Below are positions 1-7,087 of a DNA stretch of 21,734 nt, in pieces. The position numbers were made by a program, and so were the translations under genes. Within the stretch, counting starts at the first letter, position 1. Each line of letters begins with the position of its first letter. The notes below the pieces were generated by a model, which worked only from the letters and a program-made list of their open reading frames with translations, was not told the DNA's origin and did not search any database. Source of the stretch: an uncultured Bacilli bacterium (GTDB lineage: Bacteria; Bacillota_I; Bacilli_A; RF39; UBA660); NCBI GenBank assembly GCA_948497845.1, contig CAOOMX010000023.1, positions 1 through 21,734 on the forward strand. Direction: 5' to 3'.

Positions 1-1
1 G

Positions 2-2869
2 CTTCAAGAAGCTGTAGATTCATTGCTTGATAATGGAAGACGTGGAAGAAGTATTACAGCTGCAAGTAATAGACCACTAAAGAGTTTATCTAGTATGTTA
101 AAAGGTAAACAAGGTAGATTCCGTCAAAACTTACTTGGTAAACGTGTTGACTATTCTGGTCGTAGTGTTATCGTTGTTGGACCTAATCTTAAAATGTATC
201 AATGTGGTCTTCCAAAGGAAATGGCTATTGAATTATTTAAACCTCATGTTATTAATGGGATTGTAGAACGTGGGCTTGCTCATAATATTAAAGGAGCTAA
301 AAAATTAATTGAATCTAGAGATGAATCTGTATGGGATATTGTTGAAGATGTAATTACTGAATATCCAGTTTTATTAAATAGAGCTCCGACTCTACACAGA
401 TTAGGAATTCAAGCTTTTGAACCAGTTTTAGTTGGTGGTAAAGCTATTCGATTACATCCACTTGTGTGTACAGCGTTTAATGCTGACTTCGATGGTGACC
501 AAATGGCAGTTCACGTGCCTTTAAGTGAAGAAGCTAAAGCAGAAGCTAGAATCTTAATGCTTGGGGCTAATAACATTTTGAATCCAAAAGATGGAAAACC
601 AATTGTTACGCCAAGTCAAGATATGGTTCTTGGTAATTGCTATTTAACAATTGAAAAAGCAGGACTTCCTGGTGAAGGCCATGTTTATAAAAATCCTAAT
701 GAAGCTTTAATGGCTTATGAAAGAAGAGATATTACTTTACATACACGTATTGCTATTCCAGCTGGATCTTTTAAATATAAATTATTTACAGATGAACAAA
801 AGGAAAAATATTTAGTAACTACGGTTGGTAAAATTAAATTTAATGAAATTTTACCTGATACTTTCCCTTATGTTAATGAAGGAAGTAAAGACAATATTGA
901 AGGTATAACTCCTAGTAAATATTTCTTAGAAAAGGGTACAAATATTCCTGAAGCTATAGCTAATATGGAAATAGTAACACCATTTGTTAAGAAAACATTA
1001 AGTCAATTGATTGCACAAGTTTTCAAAAGATATAAAACTACAGAAACTTCTGTAATGCTTGACCGTTTAAAAGACTTAGGATTTAAATATTCTACTTTAG
1101 CAGGTATTACAGTGTCTGTTTCAGATGTTGTAATAAGTAAGAAAAAAGGCGAAATTATTGCTGCTGCTAAGACAAAAGTGGATAAAGTAAATAAACAATA
1201 TCAAAGAGGTTTAATTACAGAACAAGAAAGATATATAAATGTAATTGATATTTGGAATAAAGCTACAGATGAAGTTAAAGATGAACTTAATGAACAAAGT
1301 GCTAATGATTATGATAATCCAATTTTCATGATGATGAACTCAGGAGCTCGTGGTTCTATCTCTAACTTTACACAACTTGCTGGTATGAGAGGACTTATGA
1401 GTAAGCCTGATGGTTCTACTGTAGAAATCCCTATTACTTCATCATTTATGGAAGGATTACATGTTTCTGAGTTCTTCTTATCAACACATGGGTCTCGTAA
1501 AGGAGATGCTGATACAGCTTTACGTACTGCCGATTCAGGATATTTAACAAGACGTTTAGTTGATGTTGCTCAAGATATTATTGTTAAAGATTATGATTGT
1601 GGTTCTATACAAGGATTGGTTGTTTATGATTTATTAAATGATAAAGATAATTCTATTATTGAACCTTTAGCAGAAAGAATTTTAGGACGTTTTGCCTCTA
1701 AAAGAATTATTCATCCAGAAACGAAAGAAGTAATTCTTGAAGCTGGTGAAATGATTTCAGAAAACGTTGTGGCTAAAGTTGTTAAAGCTGGTATTAAAAA
1801 AGTAGAAATTAGAAGTGTGTTAACTTGTAAATCTAATAATGGTGTTTGTCAAAAATGTTATGGACGTAACTTAGCTACTGGTAACTTAGTTGAAAAGGGT
1901 GAAGCTGTAGGTATTATGGCTGCTCAATCTATCGGTGAACCAGGTACCCAACTTACCATGCGTACATTCCATACTGGAGGGGTAGCAAGTGGAGATGATA
2001 TCACTCAAGGTCTTCCAAGAGTTGAAGAATTGTTCGAAGCTAGAACTCCAAAAGGAAAAGCAACTATTGCAGAAGTTAGTGGTAAAGTTATTGGTATTGA
2101 GGAACAAAATGGTAAACATAATATTACTATTGAAAATGAAGCAGGTTGCTATGAACATATTACTAATTATGGTGTAAAATTACGTGTTAGTATTGGTGAT
2201 GCTGTAGAAGCAGGAGATAAATTAACAGAAGGAGTTATTGCTCCAAAAGAATTACTTGCTGTTACAGATCCACTTACTGCACAAGAATATATCTTGAAAG
2301 AAGTACAAAAAGTATACAAACTTCAAGGTGTTGATATTAGTGATAAACATATTGAAATCATTGTTAAGAGAATGATTAATAAGGTAAGAATTATTGATGC
2401 TGGAGATAGTGAATTTGTTGAAGGCTTAACTGTTTCTCTAAGAGAATTTACTGATGGAAATAAACCAGTTATCTTATCTGGTAAAGTTCCTGCTAAAGGG
2501 AATCCAATTATGCTTGGTATTACTAAGAGCTCTTTGGAAACTGATTCATTCTTATCTGCTGCATCTTTCCAAGAAACTACACGTGTTTTAACAGATGCTG
2601 CTATTCGTGGTAAAGTAGATGCTTTACAAGGATTAAAAGAAAATGTTATTATTGGTAAGCTTATTCCAGCTGGTACTGGATATAAACAATATAGTGATAT
2701 AAAATTAGATCTTGAAAAAGAATTGCTTGATGACGATGCTAGTGAAGTTTTAGAAGAAAGATTAATGGATGATGAAGATATTGAAGTTCGTGATAGTATT
2801 TTGGCAAATGAAGAAGTTGAAGAGACTACAGATGCTATAGAAGATACTGATGAGGCTTTAGAAGATTAA
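2..2869 (+). CDS. rpoC: DNA-directed RNA polymerase subunit beta' (5' end outside window)
   Basis: This is the catalytic beta' subunit of RNA polymerase. The reading frame is already open at base 2 and continues from upstream. By comparison with bacilli, about 290-300 N-terminal residues are missing. The active-site motif NADFDGDQMAVH, whose three aspartates hold the catalytic Mg, is at 479-514. The second zinc site is visible as a Cys in DYDCGS followed by the C-x6-C-x2-C of CKSNNGVCQKC (about 1591-1860). The bridge-helix/trigger-loop stretch QSIGEPGTQLTMRTFHTGG is at about 1924-1980. No large lineage-specific insertion is seen in the trigger loop. After the conserved LIPAGTG there is a tail of 62 residues with 27 Asp/Glu, longer and more acidic than the short B. 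subtilis end. A terminator follows at once, so this is the last gene of the probable rpoBC operon. Confidence 0.98.
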   Translation, partial: LQEAVDSLLDNGRRGRSITAASNRPLKSLSSMLKGKQGRFRQNLLGKRVDYSGRSVIVVGPNLKMYQCGLPKEMAIELFKPHVINGIVERGLAHNIKGAKKLIESRDESVWDIVEDVITEYPVLLNRAPTLHRLGIQAFEPVLVGGKAIRLHPLVCTAFNADFDGDQMAVHVPLSEEAKAEARILMLGANNILNPKDGKPIVTPSQDMVLGNCYLTIEKAGLPGEGHVYKNPNEALMAYERRDITLHTRIAIPAGSFKYKLFTDEQKEKYLVTTVGKIKFNEILPDTFPYVNEGSKDNIEGITPSKYFLEKGTNIPEAIANMEIVTPFVKKTLSQLIAQVFKRYKTTETSVMLDRLKDLGFKYSTLAGITVSVSDVVISKKKGEIIAAAKTKVDKVNKQYQRGLITEQERYINVIDIWNKATDEVKDELNEQSANDYDNPIFMMMNSGARGSISNFTQLAGMRGLMSKPDGSTVEIPITSSFMEGLHVSEFFLSTHGSRKGDADTALRTADSGYLTRRLVDVAQDIIVKDYDCGSIQGLVVYDLLNDKDNSIIEPLAERILGRFASKRIIHPETKEVILEAGEMISENVVAKVVKAGIKKVEIRSVLTCKSNNGVCQKCYGRNLATGNLVEKGEAVGIMAAQSIGEPGTQLTMRTFHTGGVASGDDITQGLPRVEELFEARTPKGKATIAEVSGKVIGIEEQNGKHNITIENEAGCYEHITNYGVKLRVSIGDAVEAGDKLTEGVIAPKELLAVTDPLTAQEYILKEVQKVYKLQGVDISDKHIEIIVKRMINKVRIIDAGDSEFVEGLTVSLREFTDGNKPVILSGKVPAKGNPIMLGITKSSLETDSFLSAASFQETTRVLTDAAIRGKVDALQGLKENVIIGKLIPAGTGYKQYSDIKLDLEKELLDDDASEVLEERLMDDEDIEVRDSILANEEVEETTDAIEDTDEALED

Positions 2870-2875
2870 TTTAGA

Positions 2876-2906
2876 AGAATGCAATGAAAGGCATTCTTTT
2901 TTATTT
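2876..2906 (+). terminator. rho-independent terminator after rpoC
   Basis: The 7-bp stem AGAATGC (2876-2882) / GCATTCT (2891-2897) has an 8-base loop and is followed by a T-rich run. It starts 7 bases after the rpoC stop codon and separates rpoC from the accessory block downstream. Confidence 0.85.
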
Positions 2907-2929
2907 TCTGTTTATACTAAAAATGATAA

Positions 2930-3751
2930 ATTTCGTTTATGTATTTACTTATACAAACTCCTATTACGTTAGCGCAACATGTGCGTAATCAGTTTGTTGG
3001 AGGGTCATTTAATGGCGTTTTTATACATAATCCTAGTATAGCTTATAGTGCTAATGATGGAAGTTACAGATATTCTGGACCAGATCCTAGTAACTATGTT
3101 TGTTTTGGATCGGACGCTAATCCTTGTCCTGATGACAATTTATATAGAATTATTGGAGCCTTTGGTGATAACGTAAAATTAATTAAAGTTGTGTCTTTAG
3201 GACAACACCCTTGGATGGGGACTACAGCTGATGTTTATTCAGATTGGGCAAATAGTGCACTTAATATAAATGTTTTAAATGGTCAATTTTTAAATTCATT
3301 TACACCTTATTGGAGCGAAAAAATAGCAGCTTATCCGTTCTTTATAAGTGGAAATAATGGTTATAATTTTATGTATAATGGTGCACAGGTTGCTTTTGAT
3401 TTCGAAGTCGGATTAAATAAAAATCCAGGTTTTTATGTCACAAAAATAGGCTTAATGTATGTAAGTGATTATTATTTTGGCGCTATGCCTGAGTATTGGA
3501 GTTATCCTGGTTATTCTGATGATGGTCGTGATTATAGGCAAGCGTCAGTTGTAAATTGGATGCCTAGAGGTGCTTGGACTATTTCTAGGATTACTGATTC
3601 AGATCGATATGTAATAAATGTTGATTTTGGTGGAGTTGTTTCAAGTCCAGTGGCTAATTCATTTTATTTAATTTTTCCAGTATTTTATTTAAATCCAGTA
3701 TATTATATTTCAGGAGTTGGAACATCTGCTAATCCATTTAGAATAAGTTAA
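2930..3751 (+). pseudogene. orphan C-terminal surface domain, 5'-truncated (cassette A)
   Basis: The frame is open from just after a TAA at 2927. The first ATG (2939) gives 270 residues, but no ribosome binding site precedes it and no promoter is seen in the 30 bases after the rpoC terminator. The translation has no signal peptide or membrane segment. It starts directly in a domain that is homologous to the C-terminal part of the FN3 protein ending at 6402. Shared landmarks in order are SYRYSG-P-P-NYV, YRIIGAFGDNVKLIK, the W..S.LN..FLNS stretch, KIGLMYVSDY, PEYW-Y, a WTISRITD-like stretch, PVFYLN and the end SANPFRIS. The simplest reading is the 3' remnant of a larger surface-protein gene. 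A silent donor cassette for recombination is the other option. The C-terminal domain is typical of large surface proteins of uncultured gut Firmicutes. Its function is unknown. Confidence 0.6.
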
Positions 3752-3774
3752 CTAGTATGATAGCTTTTTAACTT
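3745..3774 (+). terminator. weak hairpin at the end of cassette A
   Basis: AAGTTAA (3745-3751) can pair with TTAACTT (3768-3774). Alternatively AGTTA (3746-3750) pairs with TAGCT (3761-3765), followed by five T. The second pairing has the same layout as the hairpin after cassette B (6396-6427), which suggests that the two copies share their 3' flank by descent. Confidence 0.45.
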
Positions 3775-3807
3775 CCATTAAAATGGGATAAGGTCAATAA
3801 TAAAATT

Positions 3808-3833
3808 ATCAAGATTAATTCTTGATTTTTTTT
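3808..3833 (+). terminator. rho-independent terminator between cassette A and the methyltransferase gene
   Basis: A perfect 7-bp stem ATCAAGA (3808-3814) / TCTTGAT (3820-3826) with loop TTAAT is followed by eight T. It would stop any transcript that reads through from rpoC or cassette A. The rest of 3752-3938 holds only this hairpin, the weak one before it and the next promoter. Confidence 0.8.
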
Positions 3834-3878
3834 AAGAAATATCTTTAAAGGAAGTAAGAATGAGTTTTTAAAACAAAG

Positions 3879-3928
3879 TTGCATTTTATTTTTTCTATGC
3901 TATAATAAATAACTATATAAAAAGGGGG
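3879..3928 (+). promoter_or_regulatory. sigma-A-type promoter and ribosome binding site for the methyltransferase gene
   Basis: TTGCAT (3879-3884), 16 bases, then TATAAT (3901-3906). The expected transcript start is near 3913. A G-rich Shine-Dalgarno sequence AAAGGGGG ends about ten bases before the ATG at 3939. Confidence 0.75.
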
Positions 3929-3938
3929 ATTTTTTAAT

Positions 3939-4655
3939 ATGTCTAAGGTTTATGGCTTTACAAATGAGAATTTATCAAGTTATAAAGATTTGTATTCTTT
4001 TGATAATGCGCGTGTTTTAAGTGTTTTAGGAAGTGGGGATCAATATTTTTCATCTCTTTTATATGGAGCAAAAGATGTTGTTTTGTATGATTGTAATAAA
4101 GATACTTTAGATCCATTTTTAGTTAAGTTTGAAGCGTTTAAGAAATTAACGTATGAAGAATTTTATCGTTTGTTTGTAGAAAGTCATCTGCAAGATGAAA
4201 ATTTGTTGGGTAAACTTAATATACCTAAAAATAGAAGTATTTCCAATAACCTTTTATATTCACCCTTAAGTGATTTTCCTGCTAATTATCAAAGTGATAG
4301 AATTATTCCATATTTTAATGAAGAACAGTATCATAAATTGCAATCTATTTTACAACATATAAATGTTCCTACCATTTACTTTCAAGGAATTGAACAATTA
4401 AAACATACTTTCTCTGCTGATTCTTTTGATATTATGCTAGTATCTAATGTTTTTACTTGGCTTTCTATGTCAGTAGCAGAGTTTAGAGTACTTTTGGATT
4501 CGTTTCCTGCTAAAGATATACAAGCTTTTTATGCTTGGAATCCAGACTTTTATTTGAAAGAGGAATTCCTAGAAAATGGTTTTTGTATTAACGAAGTTCC
4601 TGGTGTTAGTTTAGTAAAAAATAAGAAGGACTTGGTCGTTTCATTACATAAATAA
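3939..4655 (+). CDS. DUF3419-like SAM-dependent transferase
   Basis: The product is 238 residues. Residues 26-53 read as a Rossmann SAM-binding start: beta strand VLSVLGSGDQ, then a strand ending in an acidic residue (VVLYDCN, Asp51). The spacing and the following KFEAFKKLTYEEFYRLF resemble DUF3419/BtaA-like proteins, whose characterised members transfer the 3-amino-3-carboxypropyl group of SAM to lipid. Residues about 160-180 (FDIMLVSNVFTWLS) look like the later methyltransferase strand with its target-binding turn. The family match is from pattern only, so the substrate is not assigned. The gene is single, with its own promoter, a clear ribosome binding site and a weak terminator. It sits between two related surface-protein cassettes. 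There is no membrane segment or signal peptide, so it is probably cytosolic. Confidence 0.6.
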   Translation: MSKVYGFTNENLSSYKDLYSFDNARVLSVLGSGDQYFSSLLYGAKDVVLYDCNKDTLDPFLVKFEAFKKLTYEEFYRLFVESHLQDENLLGKLNIPKNRSISNNLLYSPLSDFPANYQSDRIIPYFNEEQYHKLQSILQHINVPTIYFQGIEQLKHTFSADSFDIMLVSNVFTWLSMSVAEFRVLLDSFPAKDIQAFYAWNPDFYLKEEFLENGFCINEVPGVSLVKNKKDLVVSLHK

Positions 4656-4697
4656 GTCAATTAGTAATTTTTTTAAATCATTAACTTGATTTTTTTT
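4654..4697 (+). terminator. possible terminator after the methyltransferase gene
   Basis: AAGTCAAT (4654-4661) pairs with ATTAACTT (4680-4687) with one mismatch, followed by GA and eight T. The loop is long (18 bases). Its T-run merges into the -35 box of the next promoter. Confidence 0.45.
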
Positions 4698-4749
4698 GAT
4701 ACTATGAGGAAAAATAGAGTATAACATTTTGCATTCCTTATTTAAGGAG
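4696..4749 (+). promoter_or_regulatory. promoter and ribosome binding site of the FN3 surface-protein locus
   Basis: TTGATA (4696-4701), 18 bases, then TATAAC (4720-4725). AAGGAG follows at 4744-4749. The nearest ATG (4754) is stopped after two codons (ATG AAG TGA). GTG at 4759 is 9 bases from the Shine-Dalgarno and opens a basic then hydrophobic N-terminus, so GTG is the likely start. Confidence 0.7.
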
Positions 4750-4799
4750 TGGTATGAAGTGAAAGAAAATAAAAAAAGAATAATTGTAACAGCAATAGG

Positions 4800-5557
4800 A
4801 ATAACTCTATTACATTAACAGCAACAGCAAGTAAAGGAACAAGCGATGTAAGCAAATATTATTTTAGTAAAGACAATGGAAGTACATGGACAGCAGGACA
4901 AGCATCAAATGTATATACTTATACAGGATTAAGTGAAAATACAGCATACAACATCAAAGTAAAAGTAGAAGATACAAATGGAAGAATGTCAAATCCATAT
5001 AGTTTAAATGTAACAACAAATACATATAGAGTACCAAGTGTGACAGCTACTACAACAAAGACAAGTTCAAGTATAACAGTGAGTGCTACAGGAACTAAAG
5101 GTGATGGAAACATAGCCAAGTATATGTATAGTAAAGATGGAGGAAGTAACTGGACAACTCAAACAAGTACATCAACTACCAATAGCTACACATTTAGTGG
5201 ATTAACAAGTAATACAGCATATAGCATCAGAGTCAAAGTAGTAGATAGTAACAATAGAGAATCAAGTGTATATAGTGTATCAGTAACAACAAGTTACATT
5301 AATCCAACAGTAAGAATAACATCCACTAGTAAGACATCAAATTCTATAACTGTTTATTATAGTGGAACAGCAGGAAGTAAATCTGTAAGTTATTATAAAG
5401 TAAGCTGTAATAGTGGATCAACATATAATAATTCTTATACAACTAGTTATACATGTAGTGGATTAAGTGGAAGTACAACTTATGGAATAAGAGTAATAGC
5501 AGTAGATACAGGAGGAGTGCAATCAAGTGCAGCAACAACAAGTGTAACAACGGATGC
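4800..5557 (+). repeat. three tandem fibronectin type III-like repeats
   Basis: Repeat 1 (partial) is about 4800-5033, repeat 2 about 5034-5297 and repeat 3 about 5298-5557. Each has an S-I-T-(V/L) strand, a YY/YMYSKD or YYKVSC strand, a T-G-L-S turn followed by N/STAY-I-V-V-D (the FN3 'T.Y.v.v.a.d' region), and an ending S-VTT. The stretch is rich in ACA, GTA, AGT, GGA and ATA codons, unlike the T-ending codons of the neighbouring genes. Such repeats usually act as extracellular spacers. Confidence 0.8.
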
Positions 5558-6402
5558 AGCAACATTAGTAGCGAAAGTAAAATCATTATATACAAGCCAG
5601 GGATCAAATGGAATTTATTATCATACCAGCAGTTTAGCAAATAGTGCAGGAGATAATTCCTACCGATATGCAGGAGCAAATCCAAATAATTATGTGATTT
5701 TTGATATTATTCCGCATGTAAAATTTAGAATTATTGGTGTATTCGAGGATCAAGTTAAGTTAATCCAAACTCCATATTATGGTCAAGAATCATGGAATGG
5801 AGAAGATACTGGCAACAATAGAATGAGTATTTGGCAGAATAGTAAGCTTGTAGAGATTTTAAATACAACATTTTTGAACGGATTGTTAGGAAATGTAAGT
5901 AGTAAAATTGTTATGTCTACGTGGCATGTCGGTGGAATTACGTTAGATATAGGACTTAATTCGAATGCAAAAACTATATACGATTATGAAGTAGGAAATA
6001 ACAAAATAACAGGTAATTACATGTATGGATGTTGGAACGACTATGGGGATTATTTTTCAAATTGTGGGAGTGCAAGTTCTATTCACAGTGCTAAAGTTGG
6101 ATTAATGTATTTAAGTGATTATATGTATGCTGCAAATCCCATGTATTGGACTTATTCAGGGAGTAATTATAATGCTGCTAAAGAAAATAATTGGTTAGCC
6201 ACCGTAGGATCCCAAACGATTACTCGCGTTTTGGACAACAAAGAAGAAGTATTTCATTTTGAAAGAGGATATGAGGGAAGTATTCTGAAGAGCGCATCCT
6301 TTGACGTGGGGTCTATTTACTCTCCTGTATTTTATCTTAATTCCAGTATAATGCTACTTTTCTGGTGCAGGTACAGAATCTAATCCATATCGTATAAGTT
6401 AA
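5556..6402 (+). repeat. C-terminal domain cassette B, paralogue of 2939-3751
   Basis: Aligned landmarks with cassette A are SYRYAGANPNNYV, FRIIGVFEDQVKLIQ, a W-x-N-S-x-L...LN-TFLN stretch, KVGLMYLSDYMYA, PMYWTYSG, an NW-x6-TITRVLDN stretch, SPVFYLN and NPYRIS. The two copies are clearly homologous but strongly diverged, and cassette B carries a Cys pair (GCWNDYGDYFSNCG) that A lacks. The final 40 bases are read only after a +1 frame change. Confidence 0.7.
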
Positions 6403-6427
6403 AACCATAGTGTTTTAGCTTTTTTTA
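6396..6427 (+). terminator. terminator built over the displaced stop codon of cassette B
   Basis: The stem AAGTTAAAAC (6396-6405) / GTTTTAGCTT (6412-6421) contains one G-T pair, has a 6-base loop and is followed by T residues. The TAA at 6400-6402 of the +1 frame lies in the left arm. Confidence 0.65.
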
Positions 6428-6442
6428 AGAGTTAATCTTTGT

Positions 6443-6448
6443 TATAAT
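6443..6448 (+). promoter_or_regulatory. -10 box placed for leaderless transcription of the RluA gene
   Basis: A perfect TATAAT ends 6 bases before the ATG at 6455, so the usual start distance puts transcription at or next to the A of ATG. No Shine-Dalgarno precedes the ATG. The -35 region falls in the T-run of the preceding terminator and is weak. Confidence 0.5.
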
Positions 6449-6454
6449 AAATTT

Positions 6455-7087
6455 ATGAAGAAGTTAGATATTATATATGAAGATAAAGAAATGGTTGTAG
6501 TTAATAAACCTAGTGGTCTTTTGACAATAAGTACTGGTAAAAAAAATGATATTACTTTGTATAGTATGGTAAGAGAGTATGTTAAGAAACAAAATCCTAA
6601 GAATAAAATATTTATTGTTCATCGTTTAGATAAAGATACATCTGGGGTTGTTTTGTTTGCTAAGAATGAAGTATTAAAGCATAAGTTACAATTTAATTGG
6701 AATGATTATAAAAGAGAATATGTGGCTGTTGTGGAAGGTATACCTTCAGTGAAAAAGAATAGATTGGTGCATTATTTAGCAGAGTCTAAAACATTACAAG
6801 TATATGTGACAAATGATAAAAATAAAGGGAAAATAGCTATTACAAATTATGAAGTAATTGAAGAATATAAGAATAAAAGTAAATTAAAGGTTTGGATTGA
6901 AACAGGAAGAAAGAATCAAATTAGAGCACAATTAGCTTATATTGATCATCCAATAGTAGGAGATAGAAAGTATAATTCTAAAATAAAGAGTAGATTGTGT
7001 TTACATGCTAAAAGATTGATTATTATACATCCTATAACTAATAAAAAGATGATATTTGAAGCAAAGGATAGGGATTTTGGTGTTTAA
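6455..7087 (+). CDS. RluA-family RNA pseudouridine synthase
   Basis: The enzyme isomerises specific uridines in rRNA or tRNA to pseudouridine. At 210 residues it is only the catalytic domain, with no N-terminal S4 domain. The start IIYEDKEMVVVNKPSGLLT is the usual RluA opening. The catalytic motif HRLDKDTSG is at residues 56-64, with Asp59 the nucleophile, and GRKNQIRAQLAYIDHPIVGDRKY is the RluA C-terminal motif (quoted in part: GRKNQIRAQLA and HPIVGDRKY). Which of the RluA-type enzymes it is, and so its target site, cannot be told. It seems to be transcribed from a -10 box immediately upstream with no ribosome binding site. Its last codons overlap the start of the radical SAM gene, so the two are probably co-transcribed and coupled in translation. 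Confidence 0.92.
   Translation: MKKLDIIYEDKEMVVVNKPSGLLTISTGKKNDITLYSMVREYVKKQNPKNKIFIVHRLDKDTSGVVLFAKNEVLKHKLQFNWNDYKREYVAVVEGIPSVKKNRLVHYLAESKTLQVYVTNDKNKGKIAITNYEVIEEYKNKSKLKVWIETGRKNQIRAQLAYIDHPIVGDRKYNSKIKSRLCLHAKRLIIIHPITNKKMIFEAKDRDFGV

Larger units (their letters stand above)
4759..6402 (+). pseudogene. FN3-repeat surface protein with out-of-frame N- and C-termini
   Basis: From GTG 4759 the frame reads a signal-like start (KENKKRIIVTAIGITLL) and stops at TAA 4816. The FN3-like repeats begin in a different frame, which is open from 4773, with recognisable domain sequence (NNSITLTATAS) from about 4800. The first FN3 repeat lacks its first strand, so a deletion probably fused the signal region to the middle of a repeat out of frame. 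Three FN3-like repeats follow (to about 5557), then a C-terminal domain of about 280 residues homologous to cassette A. Near 6355-6361 the frame slips again: as read it ends CRYRI with a stop at 6380, while the +1 frame gives FSGAGTESNPYRIS and a TAA at 6400, matching the end of cassette A (SGVGTSANPFRIS). No complete product can be made without two frame corrections. Either the gene is dead or it is a switchable surface locus. Protein-coding identity is clear, mechanism is not. Confidence 0.75.

Noticed and set aside
1886..2158. Minus-strand 90-codon ORF within rpoC
   Set aside because: It is the reverse reading of the highly conserved trigger-loop region, with no promoter or ribosome binding site.
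4754..4762. ATG close to the Shine-Dalgarno of the FN3 locus as the real start
   Set aside because: It is followed by one codon and a TGA, and it sits only 4 bases from the Shine-Dalgarno. GTG 4759 is better spaced and opens a signal-like sequence.
4800..5557. CRISPR array or simple tandem DNA repeat
   Set aside because: Similarity between units is at the protein level (FN3-like, about 88 residues each). There are no identical short repeats with unique spacers.
4986..6383. An independent 465-residue protein starting at ATG 4986
   Set aside because: The ATG is inside the first FN3 repeat, with no ribosome binding site. Homologous sequence runs in the same frame upstream to about 4800.
2939..6402. 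Diversity-generating retroelement target
   Set aside because: No reverse transcriptase, template repeat or adenine-specific variation is seen in the window.
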